Shown here in pieces: positions 1 through 8,329 of a stretch of 33,609 nt of DNA. Under the pieces are notes generated by a model. It was not told the origin of the DNA. It worked only from the letters and a program-made list of their open reading frames with translations, and did not search any database. The position numbers and the translations under genes were made by a program. Position 1 is the first letter of the stretch. Each line of letters begins with the position of its first letter. The DNA lies in assembly GCF_002155905.1 (NCBI RefSeq), contig NZ_MUMF01000067.1:1-33609 (forward strand), in the 5' to 3' direction. The DNA is from Streptomyces tricolor. Its GTDB lineage: Bacteria; Actinomycetota; Actinomycetes; Streptomycetales; Streptomycetaceae.

Positions 1-1365
1 GCCGCCGGAAGGGCCGGCGGTGGCACGGTCACCATCCCGCCCGGCACCTACCGCGTCGACGACGTCCTCCGCATCGGCGACTCGAACGTCGTCCTGCGCG
101 GCGCCGGCAGCGGCCGCACGACCCTGTACGCGACGAAGAACCTCACCGAACTCATCGGCGTCTACGGCTCCCGCTACGGCGGCGACAAGTCCTCCTGGTC
201 CTGGGCGGGCGGCCTCATCTGGATGGCGCCGAGGGCCCGTTGGGACTCCCTGACCGCCGCCGTCCGGGCCCGGGCCTGGCCGTTCGAAGGCTGGACCGGC
301 AACCGGCGGGACGAGTGGGAGACCCTCACCCCCGTCGCCCCGGCACGGCAGGGCTCATGGACGGTCACGGTCGCCGACCCCTCCGCCCTGCACCCCGGCC
401 GCCTCGTCCTCCTGCGCCTGCGCGACGACGAGGACCACACCCTCCTGCAGCACATGGCGGGCGGCGGCCCCGGCCCGGCGGCGTACGCCTGGGACGACAA
501 GACGAAACTGACGTCGTACGTCCCCTACGAGTGGCCGGTGCGCGTCCACCGCGTCCACGGCACCCGCGTCACCCTGGGACGCCCCCTCCCCCTCGACCTC
601 CGCCCCGAGTGGGACCCGCGCCTGACCACGCACGTGCCGGAGCTGACCGGCTCCGGCGTCGAGGGGCTGACCCTGGAGGCGGTCGAGACCCCGCAGTCCC
701 CGCACCTCCTCGACAAGGGCTACAACGGTGTCGTCCTCCAGTGCGCCTACGACTGCTGGGTGGACGACGTCACGGTCCGCCACGTCGACAACGGCTTCGG
801 CCTGGTCGCCGCCTCCGCCTGCACCCTGCGCCGTACCCGGGTGGCCGGCCGGGGCGCGCACCACCCGTACTTCTGCCGCGAGGGCTCCCACGACAACCTG
901 ATCGAGGACTTCACGATCGAGCAGCGCACGGTACCCGCCCCCGCCGGCACCCAACTGCACGGCATCAACGTCGAGGGCCTGTCCTCCTACAACGTCTGGT
1001 CCCGCGGCGACATGTGGATGGGCACCTTCGACAGCCACCGCGGCCTGCCCTTCGCCAACGTCCGCACCGACATCACCGTGGACAACAACGGCCGGCACGG
1101 CGGCGACGCCGTCGCCGGCCCGCTCTTCGGCGCCCGGTTCACCCACTGGAACATCCGGGTCACCAACGGCCGGGCCGGACTGATGAAGATCGACGGCCTG
1201 GCACCGTACTCGGCGACCGTGGGCCTGAACGAGGTCCGCGAATTCGGCCAGACCGACGTGCCCGACTTCGCCGGCGACCTGCACTCCCGCCTGGAGCTGT
1301 ACGGCACCACGGACACCGTCCGCCCGCGCAACCTGTACGAGGCTCAGCGCGCCCTGCTCCGGTAG
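1..1365 (+). CDS. Right-handed beta-helix (pectate lyase superfamily-like) protein, 5' truncated
   Basis: The frame is open from base 1 to the TAG at 1363-1365, giving 454 visible residues; the start lies outside the window. The first residues contain GGGTVTIPPGTYRV, the phrase that opens many pectate-lyase/polygalacturonase-like beta-helix proteins, followed by VVLRGAGSGRTTLYA. Later coils carry recurring short strands with Asn/Gly turns (LIEDFTIEQ, ITVDNNGRHGG). Such proteins usually bind or cleave polysaccharide outside the cell, but I cannot name the substrate or catalytic residues, and any signal peptide is out of view. Its last 22 bases overlap convergently with the AraC-type gene. Family assignment is fairly secure; enzymatic activity is not. 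Confidence 0.8.
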   Translation, partial: AAGRAGGGTVTIPPGTYRVDDVLRIGDSNVVLRGAGSGRTTLYATKNLTELIGVYGSRYGGDKSSWSWAGGLIWMAPRARWDSLTAAVRARAWPFEGWTGNRRDEWETLTPVAPARQGSWTVTVADPSALHPGRLVLLRLRDDEDHTLLQHMAGGGPGPAAYAWDDKTKLTSYVPYEWPVRVHRVHGTRVTLGRPLPLDLRPEWDPRLTTHVPELTGSGVEGLTLEAVETPQSPHLLDKGYNGVVLQCAYDCWVDDVTVRHVDNGFGLVAASACTLRRTRVAGRGAHHPYFCREGSHDNLIEDFTIEQRTVPAPAGTQLHGINVEGLSSYNVWSRGDMWMGTFDSHRGLPFANVRTDITVDNNGRHGGDAVAGPLFGARFTHWNIRVTNGRAGLMKIDGLAPYSATVGLNEVREFGQTDVPDFAGDLHSRLELYGTTDTVRPRNLYEAQRALLR

Positions 1366-2147
1366 CGCCCCGGGGTCACCCCGACCAGCTTCTTGAAGTG
1401 CCGGGTGAGATGGGCCTGGTCGTAGAACCCGGCCGCCGGGGCCACCTCGCCCGGCGGCACCCCGTCGAGCAGCAGCCGCCGGGCCCGCCCCACCCGCCGG
1501 GACATCAGGTACTGGTGCGGGGCGATGCCGTACGCACCGCTGAACGCCCGCACCAGATGCGCGGGATGGGCGCCCAGCAGCCGCCCGGCCTCCTCCAGCG
1601 AGACTCCGTCGACGACCCGCGCGTCCAGCAACTCCCGCAGCTCGCGGGCGAGGACCGGATCCCGGAAGCGGCGCGGCGGGTCGGTACGGCGGTGCCGCAG
1701 ATGGTGGCGCAGCCGCTCGGTGACGAGCGTCAGCCTGCTCTCCGCCTCCAGCTCGTCGCCGGGGCGGGCGAGGGCGGAGTGCAACTGCCCGACGCGCCGC
1801 CGGAGCACGGGATCCCGCAGATCGGGACGGTCGACGGCCGGTCCGATGAACTCGTCCCCGAGCCGGCTGCTGTCCAGATAGACGACCCGCTTGCGGAATC
1901 CCCCCGGTGTGGCCGGGGATCCGTTGTGCGGCACGTGCGGCGGCAGCAGCGACACGGTGTCGTGCGGGGTGCCGTGCTCGTGCCGCTCCAGGTCGTACCG
2001 GACGGCCCCGTCGTCCACGATGAGCAGCGTCCAGGCGTCGTGGACGTGCATCGGATAGGCGTACTCGGTGAAGCGGGCGTGGAACACCTCGGTGACGCCC
2101 GGGATCCGGGGGCGCCACGCGCTGACGAGGTCCTGCCCGGCGGCCAT
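1344..2147 (-). CDS. AraC family transcriptional regulator
   Basis: A 267-aa protein with an N-terminal cupin-type sensor (FHARFTEYAYPMHVHDAWTL, then LLPPHVPHNG) and a C-terminal double helix-turn-helix (VSLEEAGRLLGAHPAHLVRAF, then PPGEVAPAAGFYDQAHLTRHFKK). The second half matches the AraC signature ending in FKKxxGxTPGxYR. I chose the ATG at 2147 (MAAGQD); an in-frame start at 2162 is possible. It is divergent from the DUF2000 gene, with a 49-bp gap, an arrangement in which AraC proteins commonly control the neighbour. The effector is unknown. Confidence 0.9.
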   Translation of the reverse strand: MAAGQDLVSAWRPRIPGVTEVFHARFTEYAYPMHVHDAWTLLIVDDGAVRYDLERHEHGTPHDTVSLLPPHVPHNGSPATPGGFRKRVVYLDSSRLGDEFIGPAVDRPDLRDPVLRRRVGQLHSALARPGDELEAESRLTLVTERLRHHLRHRRTDPPRRFRDPVLARELRELLDARVVDGVSLEEAGRLLGAHPAHLVRAFSGAYGIAPHQYLMSRRVGRARRLLLDGVPPGEVAPAAGFYDQAHLTRHFKKLVGVTPGRYRSRAR

Positions 2148-2196
2148 GCAAAGAACGTACAAGACGATCCCGCACCCCGGCGGCGAGTCTCATTCC

Positions 2197-2694
2197 ATGA
2201 GCACTGCACCGACCACGGACCCGAACGCTGCACCCACCACGGACCTGACCACGGACCCGACCGCCGGCCCGCACGCCGCCCCCGTCCGCTTCGACACGAA
2301 GATCGCCGTACTGCTGCGCGAGGACCTGGAGCCCTGGCAGCGGCTGAACGTCACCGCGTTCCTGGTCAGCGGCCTGGGCACCACGGTCCCCGAGGTGATC
2401 GGCGAGCCGTACCAGGACGCCGACGGCGTGTCCTACCTGCCGATGTTCCGCCAGCCGGTGCTGGTCTTCGAGGGCACGAAGGAGACCCTGCGGGCGGCCC
2501 ACGGCAGGGCACTGACCCGTGCCCTGCCCTGCGCGGTCTTCACCGCGGACCTGTTCGCCACCGGCAACGACCGCGACAACCGCGCGGCGGTCCGGGCCGT
2601 CCCGACGGCCGACCTGGACCTGGTCGGCCTGGCGGTGTACGGCCCCCGGAACGGCGTGGACAAGATCCTCAAGGGCGCCCGCATGCACCCGTGA
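2197..2694 (+). CDS. DUF2000 family protein
   Basis: A 165-aa protein. After a low-complexity Thr/Pro/Asp N-terminus (repeats of APTTDP), it reads FDTKIAVLLREDLEPWQRLNV, LPMFRQPVLVF and TRALPCAVFTADLF, which match the DUF2000 family, a fold related to peptidyl-tRNA hydrolase 2. The biochemical role of the family is not established. The ATG at 2197 is favoured because conserved sequence starts about 30 residues later and the longer frame would run into the divergent AraC promoter. It is probably controlled by that regulator (inference from position). Confidence 0.8.
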   Translation: MSTAPTTDPNAAPTTDLTTDPTAGPHAAPVRFDTKIAVLLREDLEPWQRLNVTAFLVSGLGTTVPEVIGEPYQDADGVSYLPMFRQPVLVFEGTKETLRAAHGRALTRALPCAVFTADLFATGNDRDNRAAVRAVPTADLDLVGLAVYGPRNGVDKILKGARMHP

Positions 2695-2710
2695 GCCCGG
2701 TGAGGCTCAC
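2691..2710. terminator. Short hairpin between convergent genes
   Basis: GTGAGCC and GGCTCAC form a 7-bp stem with a 6-nt loop. It overlaps the DUF2000 stop codon and lies just before the end of the convergent AhpD-like gene. No T-tract is visible, so it is a modest terminator candidate. Confidence 0.4.
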
Positions 2711-2717
2711 GCCTCCG

Positions 2718-3191
2718 TCAGCCGAACATGCCGGGCACGTAGCCGCCGGCGGGCTGCTGGACGATGACGTTCGCCCGGTTGTAGGCGTTGATCAGGGCGA
2801 TGAGGGCGACCAGGGCGGCGAGCTGCTCCTCGTCGTAGTGCTTGGCGGCGTTCGCCCACGCCTCGTCCGAGACCCCGCCGGCCGCGTCGGCGATCCGCGT
2901 CCCCTGCTCCGCCAGCTCCAGCGCGGCCCGCTCCGCGTCGCTGAACACGGTCGCCTCGCGCCAGGCCGCGATCAGGTTCAGCCGGGTCTGCGTCTCCCCG
3001 GCGTGCAGGGCGTCCTTGGTGTGCATGTCGGTGCAGAACCCGCAGCCGTTGATCTGGCTGGCCCGGATCTTCACCAGCTCCTGGGTGGCGGCGGGCAGCG
3101 AGGACTCCGAGATCACCTTCCCCGCGGCGTTGAAGTGCTTGAACAGCTTCCCGGCGAGCGGGTTGCCGAGGAGGTCGAGCCGAGCGTCCAT
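2718..3191 (-). CDS. AhpD-like / carboxymuconolactone decarboxylase family protein
   Basis: A 157-aa protein with the family core INGCGFCTDMHTKDALHAGE. C50 and C53 form the CxxC pair and H57 is the associated His, the arrangement used by AhpD-type alkylhydroperoxidases. The length is normal for the family. The ATG at 3191 has an AGGAG ribosome site about 6 nt upstream. The gene follows the aminotransferase on the same strand with a 113-bp gap holding its own inverted repeat, so it may be transcribed separately. A redox or peroxide-defence role is inferred from the family; the substrate is unknown. Confidence 0.85.
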   Translation of the reverse strand: MDARLDLLGNPLAGKLFKHFNAAGKVISESSLPAATQELVKIRASQINGCGFCTDMHTKDALHAGETQTRLNLIAAWREATVFSDAERAALELAEQGTRIADAAGGVSDEAWANAAKHYDEEQLAALVALIALINAYNRANVIVQQPAGGYVPGMFG

Positions 3192-3266
3192 GGTGTGCTC
3201 CTGGGTGGTTGCGGCTGCTTGCACCTCATTGACGGAGGGCGGCGCGGAGATGTGACATGGGCGGAC

Positions 3267-3280
3267 GTGACCTGGGTCAC
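3267..3280. promoter_or_regulatory. Inverted repeat upstream of AhpD-like gene
   Basis: GTGACCTGGGTCAC has 6-bp arms around TG and lies 76 bp before the AhpD-like start codon. A half-copy, GTGACATGGG, sits 15 bp to the left. It looks like a dimeric regulator operator; the protein that binds is not identifiable here. Confidence 0.4.
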
Positions 3281-3304
3281 TTCCCTCCGCGCGGCGCCGG
3301 GCCC

Positions 3305-4108
3305 TCACGGCGAGGTGAGCGCTTCGGCCTGGTAGGCCCGGTGGAGCAACTCCACGAAGGACGGCGCCTCGGGCACGGACACGGTGCCGATCCGGCGCAC
3401 CGCCACCCCCGGTGTCCAGGAGTTCATGACGACCGCACCGGCCAGCGCGGGCAGGTCGGCGGGTGTGACCTCCTTCGTGCGCTGGGGAACGCCGAGGCGG
3501 TCCAGCTGCCGCCGCACGATGCCCATGGTGGTCCCGGCCAGCATCGCGCCCTCCGGCCACACCACCGCGGTGCCGTCCCAGAAGGCCAGATTCCAGATCG
3601 TCCCCTCGGTGAGCCGGCCCCGACGGTCCACGAAGGCGGCGTCGTCGAAGCCCCGTGAGACGGCCTGCCGCAGGAAATACGTCTTGGCGACCTCGCCGAC
3701 GTGCTTCACGGCCGGAAGGACACGTTCGTACTCGACCGTCGCCAGGGCCAGCGGGCCGTCGGGGCCGGACGAGGGCGGCCCGGTACGGATCAGCACCTCG
3801 GGTTCCGCATCCGCCCCGGACGCGGTGAACTCCCCCGCCGGCGAGTAGACCGTGGCCGTCAGCGAGAGATCGGCCGGCCCGGCTTCCAGCGCCGCCCGCA
3901 GCCAGGACCGCACCCGCGCGTCGGGCACGGCCCGGCCGAACAACACCTCCGAAGCGGACCGCAACCGCTCCAGATGGAGGTCGAGCCCCCTGACCCGGCC
4001 CCCGCGCACTTGCAGGGCGGTGAAGTGGGCGTAGCCCGAGAAGGCGAGCGGCGCGAGTTCCTCGGCGGTCGCCGCCCGGCCATTGCGGTGCACGACGAAA
4101 GCGGTCAT
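3305..4108 (-). CDS. Aminotransferase class IV family protein
   Basis: A 267-aa PLP fold-type IV enzyme (the branched-chain aminotransferase / aminodeoxychorismate lyase superfamily). K135, in LPAVKHVGEVAKTY, aligns with the PLP lysine. E168, in RLTEGTIWNLAFWDG, is the conserved Glu that contacts the pyridine nitrogen. The segment GAMLAGTTMGIVRRQL matches the usual GxTR cofactor-phosphate loop, with TTMG in place of the classical sequence. Amino donor and product cannot be told from sequence. It is transcribed away from the MerR gene, behind a promoter with a MerR-type spacer, so MerR control is likely. Confidence 0.85.
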   Translation of the reverse strand: MTAFVVHRNGRAATAEELAPLAFSGYAHFTALQVRGGRVRGLDLHLERLRSASEVLFGRAVPDARVRSWLRAALEAGPADLSLTATVYSPAGEFTASGADAEPEVLIRTGPPSSGPDGPLALATVEYERVLPAVKHVGEVAKTYFLRQAVSRGFDDAAFVDRRGRLTEGTIWNLAFWDGTAVVWPEGAMLAGTTMGIVRRQLDRLGVPQRTKEVTPADLPALAGAVVMNSWTPGVAVRRIGTVSVPEAPSFVELLHRAYQAEALTSP

Positions 4109-4146
4109 ACGACACCCCGGTGAGAGAGAATCAGTGATCGATCGAC

Positions 4147-4185
4147 CGGTTGATCGGTTGATCGGTTGATCGGTAATCGGTTGAT
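4147..4185. repeat. CGGTTGAT short tandem repeat in the aminotransferase leader
   Basis: Three perfect head-to-tail CGGTTGAT units (4147-4170) are followed by a 7-bp variant, CGGTAAT, and another perfect unit (4178-4185). The array lies between the predicted transcription start near 4222 and the aminotransferase ATG at 4108. It could be slippage-prone or an operator array. Confidence 0.75.
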
Positions 4186-4228
4186 CGAGTGGTCGAGTGC
4201 GGGCACGGAATGCGTGCTCACGGCGCGA

Positions 4229-4259
4229 CGTTAAGGCTTCACATCGGTGGCAAGGTCAA
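4229..4259 (-). promoter_or_regulatory. MerR-type promoter with 19-bp spacer
   Basis: On the minus strand TTGACC (complement of 4254-4259) is followed after exactly 19 bp by TTAACG (complement of 4229-4234). The long spacer is the hallmark of promoters that MerR-family activators untwist. The spacer contains an imperfect dyad (CTTGCCAC / GTGAAG). It points at the aminotransferase and lies 20 bp before the MerR start codon, so one site could serve both genes. Confidence 0.65.
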
Positions 4260-4279
4260 CCTCAGGCGAGGCAGGTCGG

Positions 4280-4633
4280 ATGCTGATCGGGGAGTTGTCC
4301 CGACGGACCGGGGTCAGTCCGCGGTCGCTGCGGTACTACGAGGCGCAGGGCTTGCTGGAGGTCAGGCGCGGCCCGAACGGTTACCGCTACTACGACGAGG
4401 AATCCGTGATCACCGTGCGGCGGGTGCGCGCCCTGCTGGAGGCGGGCCTGTCCACGGACGTCATCCGCTCGGTACTGCCGTGCGTCCGGGGCGAGGCGGG
4501 CGAGGACCCGTCCTTCGACTGGTGCGCGGACCTGCGGAAGCTGCTGGAAGGGGAGCTGGCGGCCATGGACGAACGCATCGACGACCTGCGACGCACCCGC
4601 CACTCCCTCGCCGGTTACCTGGCGCAGCCCTGA
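4280..4633 (+). CDS. MerR family transcriptional regulator
   Basis: A 117-aa protein beginning MLIGELSRRTGVSPRSLRYYE, the canonical MerR winged HTH, then GYRYYDEESV and a C-terminal coiled coil (LRKLLEGELAAMDERIDDL). One Cys lies at the end of the DNA-binding domain (SVLPCVRGE) and another at DWCADL, but there is no clear metal-binding loop, so it is more likely an organic or redox sensor. The ATG at 4280 has an AGG-rich ribosome site and places the HTH at the N-terminus. It probably controls the divergent aminotransferase gene through the promoter at 4229-4259. Confidence 0.9.
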   Translation: MLIGELSRRTGVSPRSLRYYEAQGLLEVRRGPNGYRYYDEESVITVRRVRALLEAGLSTDVIRSVLPCVRGEAGEDPSFDWCADLRKLLEGELAAMDERIDDLRRTRHSLAGYLAQP

Positions 4634-4640
4634 CCAGGAG

Positions 4641-4664
4641 CGGGGGCCACCACGGTGGCCCCCG
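4641..4664. terminator. Bidirectional terminator between MerR and PAP2 genes
   Basis: CGGGGGCCACC and GGTGGCCCCCG form an 11-bp GC-rich hairpin 7 bp after the MerR stop and just before the convergent PAP2 stop. It suits both transcripts. Confidence 0.7.
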
Positions 4665-4670
4665 GCGGGC

Positions 4671-6026
4671 TCAGACCAACTCGGGTTGCGGTTCCGGCCG
4701 CCGCGCCGGTGCGGCCTCCGGGTCCCAGAGCCTGGTGAGGCGTAGGTAGCCGTGGATCACGGAAGCCGTCACCAGGAGGAGGAGCGGCCCGAACACCCAC
4801 GGACGTTCGCCCATCTCCACCGGCAGACAGCGGTAGGACACCAAGAGCGCGGCGAAGACCACCGTCCCGTAGGCGACGAACTGGATCCCCGCCCGGTCCC
4901 AGCCGCGGTCCAGCGAGCGCAGGGCTGCCTCGATCGTGAGCGCGAACACCACGCCGGCGATGAGATCGGTGCCGTAGTGATAGCCGAAGCCCAGCGTCGC
5001 CGCGAGCGTCGCGACGAGCCAGAACGTCCCTGCGAAGCGCATCGGCCGGGGGCTCTTGCGGGTGTGGATGAAGATCGCGACGGACCACGCCGTGTGCAGG
5101 CTGGGCATGCAGTTGCGCGGGGTGATCCCGTCGTAGGGCACCGGGTGCGGGGCACTGATCGACGGCAGCGCGTCCGGCCACAGGTCGGCCACCGCCCACT
5201 CCACGCCGCCGGTGCCGGAGGCACCCGGGCCGTAGGCGAAGACCGGACCGACCACCGGGAAGAGCATGTAGATGCCGGGCCCCAGGAGGCCGATCACCAG
5301 GAAGGTGCGCACCAGATGATGGCGCGGGAAACGGCGCTCGGCCGCCACGTTCCGCAGCTGGTACAGCGCGACGACGACCGCGGCCACCGCGAGCTGCGCG
5401 TAGACCCAGCCGAGCAGATGGGTGCTGATCGGATCGGTGGCCCGGACCAGCCGGCCCACCAGCCACGACGGGTCGCCCAGTGCGTGATCGGCGGCTGCCA
5501 GGTACGGGTCGAGCACCAGGGGGCGGGTCTTCGCCGTGATGAGCAGCCAGGTGTCGCCCGTCTTACGGCCGGCCACCAGCAGCAGGCCCAGTCCGACGCC
5601 CTTCAGCAGCAGGACACGTTCCGGGCCGGTGCGCCGCGTGACGGCGACGATCGCGTAGCCCAGCATCACCCACAACGCGCCGCTGCCGAAGAAACTGCCG
5701 TCGTCCACCTCGACGCCGACCGCCCATCGCACCGCCAGCAGGACGGCGTCGATGCCGACGGCGAGACCAGCGGCGAGGAACCGTTGGCGCCAGGTGAGCA
5801 CCACCATCATCAGCGCCAGACCGCCGTACAGCGGCCCCGGCTTGGGAGCGAACACCGCCTCCAGGATCTGCTGGCCCATCGGCTCCGGCGCGCCGAGGCG
5901 CCGACGCGCGACGACCTCCAGCGTGACGAGGAGGCCGAGCACCGCCACGCCCGCCGTGGCCCACAGGATCACCCGTGGTTGACGCCACGCGGGGAGCGCC
6001 GTTCTGCCGCTTGTTCGCGAAGACAC
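4671..6026 (-). CDS. PAP2 superfamily membrane phosphatase/phosphotransferase
   Basis: A polytopic membrane protein of about 451 aa with roughly ten hydrophobic segments. The C-terminal half carries PAP2 motifs: CMPSLHTAWS (catalytic His of motif 2) and GYHYGTDLIAGVV (motif 3 His and Asp). Motif order and the large membrane domain resemble the inositolphosphotransferase / Aur1-like branch, so lipid phosphate or phospho-head-group transfer at the membrane is likely. The start is uncertain: GTG at 6026 or GTG at 5972 (VILWATAG), or ATG at 6149. The frame stays open upstream into a decayed gene copy, so the native 5' end may have been altered by the island. Confidence 0.8.
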   Translation of the reverse strand: MSSRTSGRTALPAWRQPRVILWATAGVAVLGLLVTLEVVARRRLGAPEPMGQQILEAVFAPKPGPLYGGLALMMVVLTWRQRFLAAGLAVGIDAVLLAVRWAVGVEVDDGSFFGSGALWVMLGYAIVAVTRRTGPERVLLLKGVGLGLLLVAGRKTGDTWLLITAKTRPLVLDPYLAAADHALGDPSWLVGRLVRATDPISTHLLGWVYAQLAVAAVVVALYQLRNVAAERRFPRHHLVRTFLVIGLLGPGIYMLFPVVGPVFAYGPGASGTGGVEWAVADLWPDALPSISAPHPVPYDGITPRNCMPSLHTAWSVAIFIHTRKSPRPMRFAGTFWLVATLAATLGFGYHYGTDLIAGVVFALTIEAALRSLDRGWDRAGIQFVAYGTVVFAALLVSYRCLPVEMGERPWVFGPLLLLVTASVIHGYLRLTRLWDPEAAPARRPEPQPELV

Positions 6027-6234
6027 CCGCGATGCTCTGGATATCAACTGTCTGGCCGATGTGTGAGGTGGTCGACCAGGCCACTTTTCGCGCTGGATGG
6101 CATGGTCTGCGTGCGGGGCGGAATGGTGATCGTCGTTGGCGTCGAACATGCTATCGGAGGGGTGCGGGCATGCCGATGAGCAGTCCCACTCGGCGGTGAA
6201 GCCGTCGGTGGGCTCGGCAGTATGGAGCCCTTGG

Positions 6235-6376
6235 GGCGGGCGGCCGCCGGCCGGAAGCCGACGCCGAGGTGCCGGAAGACGCCGAGGGAGGCCCCGGGAT
6301 CCTCCTTGCGGGACAGCTCCGGGTACCTCTCGACTGTGATCACGATGCGTGCGCGCTGCCGCTTCCCCGACCCCAT
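6235..6376 (-). pseudogene. Truncated copy of the 272-aa protein gene at 21521-22339
   Basis: From an ATG at 6376 with a strong ribosome site (GGAGGGGGC), the frame reads MGSGKRQRARIVITVERYPEL, close to MGSGNRQRARIMITVKTYPEL of the intact gene. It then jumps at about 6313 to GASLGVFRHLGVGFRPAAARP, matching GTSLGVFRPTEVSFRLTAAEP much further along. The deletion removes roughly 115 codons, and the last 130 or so codons are absent. Promoter-proximal sequence (GATCCGATTGG) is also shared. It is clearly a relic, on the same strand as the intact copy. Confidence 0.8.
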
Positions 6377-6463
6377 GGCGGCCCCCTCCACTGATCTCCC
6401 GATCCGATTGGACAGAGAGGCATGCGCCTCCGGCAAGGGCGCGTGCGGGATCGAGGGGCGAAG

Positions 6464-6935
6464 TCAGGCCAGAGGGACCACGGGCACGGCGGCCCACTCG
6501 CACACCGTCTCCAGGGCGACCTGCCGGGGGCAGCGGCTGTCGTCCTTCTCGAATCCTTCTCGAAGCACAGCACGGCGACGCGGGACTGCCGGACGTCCGC
6601 GGCGAGGCGGTCGAGATCCGACTGAGCCGCCTCCGGACCGGGGCACGCTGCGCAAGCGCGCCCTGCCCACATCGAGGCGACCGCCCCGGAACGGCTCCCG
6701 GTTGTCCTTGGGATCGGCCAGACCGCGCAGGCGCGTGTACGCGGTGCCAGCCTCGGCGAGCGCCTGCCCGAGCCGGGTCTTGCTGAGCCCTTCTTGCGGC
6801 CGGTTGGCGTGAGCCGCACGTCCGCCCACGACGCCGATACGGCTGTCGAGGAGGGCCGCGCACCCTCTAAACGTGCAGGTCAGACGCTTGGTATGTGGTG
6901 CGGCTTGGGGTCTCGTGGTCTCCAGGAAAAGATCA
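6464..6935 (-). pseudogene. Decayed HTH-DUF488 gene, paralogue of 22427-23107
   Basis: Fragments align with the intact gene in shifted frames: GDDLFLET with LDDLFRET, LSKTRLGQALAEAGTAYTRLRGL with FSKTRLGQALTEAGIEYTHLRGL, GGRLDVGRARLR with DGRLDVGRARFR, and the end DDSRCPRQVALETVCEWAAVPV with DESRCHRQVVLETVRERATVPV. A tandem duplication near 6545-6565 (CTTCTCGAA repeated) and other indels break the frame. The N-terminal HTH is missing. It lies upstream of the truncated 272-aa relic, exactly as in the intact cassette. Confidence 0.8.
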
Positions 6936-7084
6936 TCTCCCAGAATTTTCCCAGCGCCTGCCGCTGTGACCGCCGTTCGCTCCTGCATCGCATCCGCGAG
7001 CGACACTGCAGAAGTAAGTTTGCGTGGCAGTCGGAGCGGCCGGACGCCCCCCGGGGTTGCCGCATTGCTGCCACTCCGAGTCGA

Positions 7085-8266
7085 CTACAGCAGTGACTCT
7101 CGTACCGCAGCGACCAGCGAAGCGGCACGCACATCGTCGCCGCCTCCGATGACGCGGTTCATCGCGTAGGCGAAAGCAACACCGTGTTCCGGGTCGGCGA
7201 AGGCGAGTGACCCCCCTCGGCCAGTGTGACCGAAAGAGCTCGGCCCGATCATCGGGTTGCTCTCGGTGGGCAGCATGTACCCGGCGCTGAAGCGGCTGGG
7301 GATCAGCATGACCTGGTCCTTGCCGCGGGCCTGCTCCTCGGTCGCTGACGCCAGGGCGTCCGGGGAGAGCAGGCGCACGCCGTCCACGTCGCCGATCAGC
7401 GCGGCGTACATGCGGGCAAGAGCGCGTGCGGTGCCGATGCCGTTGGAGGCCGGGAGCTCCGCGGCCTGTACCTCCGGTGAGTCGAAGTCGATCTCGGGCG
7501 GGTCGGTGACGGCGTACGCCCGGTTGCTGAATGAGTTCGGGTCCCGCCAGGCGGCGACCTGTTCGCGGAGTTCCTCGGGGACCGACTCGGTGGGCAGGGT
7601 GGTGAGGTCGACGTCCGGCCGTTGGTACACCATGCGGCTGACGCGGTCGCGTTCGCCGGCGGGCAGGCCGATGAAGAAGTCCAATCCCAGTGGGGCCGCG
7701 ATCTCGTCGGCGAAGAAGCGGCCGGGTGAGCGGCCGGACACCCGGCGGATCACCTCGCCGACCAGCCAGCCCCAGGTCCGCCCGTGGTAGCCGTGTGCTG
7801 TGCCCGGAGTCCAGAGGGGGCGTTGAGCGGCCAGTGCCGCCGCCATCGGGTGCCAGGCCAGCGCCTCCTTCAACGGCACTGGCTGATCCAGCGCGACCAG
7901 GCCGGCCTGGTGGGACAGGAGCCAGCGCACAGGGATGTCCGCCTTGCCATTCGTGGCGAACTCCGGCCAGTACTTCGAGACGGGCGCGTCCAGGTCGAGC
8001 GCTCCGCGCTCGACCAGCATGTGCGCCATGGTTGCCGTCGCGCCTTTGGTTGCCGAGTAGACCAGCTGCAGCGTGTCCCGCGTCCAAGGACGACCGGTTT
8101 CGGCGTCGGCCACGCCACCCCACAGGTCCACCACCGGCCGGCCGTTCCGGTACACGCACACCGCCGCGCCGAGGTCCCCGTGCCGGGTGAAGTTCTCCAT
8201 GAACGCCGTCCGCACCGGCTCGAACCCGGATGCCGCCTCACCGTAGATCGTCGTCATGTCGGCCAT
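7085..8266 (-). CDS. Serine beta-lactamase-like hydrolase/esterase
   Basis: A 393-aa protein with S71-A-T-K74 in QLVYSATKGATATMA, the SxxK nucleophile of class C beta-lactamases and related esterases, and HGYHGRTWGWLVGEV where the catalytic Tyr motif is expected. A C-terminal FGHTGRGGSLAFADP fits the HTG triad in place of KTG. There is no obvious signal peptide, so a cytoplasmic esterase (EstB/LACTB-like) is more likely than a secreted resistance enzyme. The ATG at 8257 has the better ribosome-site spacing and is an alternative start. It lies beside the XRE regulator in the same direction. Confidence 0.88.
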   Translation of the reverse strand: MADMTTIYGEAASGFEPVRTAFMENFTRHGDLGAAVCVYRNGRPVVDLWGGVADAETGRPWTRDTLQLVYSATKGATATMAHMLVERGALDLDAPVSKYWPEFATNGKADIPVRWLLSHQAGLVALDQPVPLKEALAWHPMAAALAAQRPLWTPGTAHGYHGRTWGWLVGEVIRRVSGRSPGRFFADEIAAPLGLDFFIGLPAGERDRVSRMVYQRPDVDLTTLPTESVPEELREQVAAWRDPNSFSNRAYAVTDPPEIDFDSPEVQAAELPASNGIGTARALARMYAALIGDVDGVRLLSPDALASATEEQARGKDQVMLIPSRFSAGYMLPTESNPMIGPSSFGHTGRGGSLAFADPEHGVAFAYAMNRVIGGGDDVRAASLVAAVRESLL

Positions 8267-8329
8267 CCTGGCAGTCTTACAGCCCTGTTCACCGAGACGG
8301 GCTCGTCTCCGGTGGTCAGGCGGTCGACG

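Noticed and set aside
355-2688. A 777-codon open frame on the minus strand
   Set aside because: Antisense shadow of the beta-helix, AraC and DUF2000 genes, which have clear domains in other frames.
240-3335. A 1031-codon open frame on the plus strand
   Set aside because: It spans several real genes, is Arg/Pro-rich without protein-like texture, and reflects the high GC of third positions.
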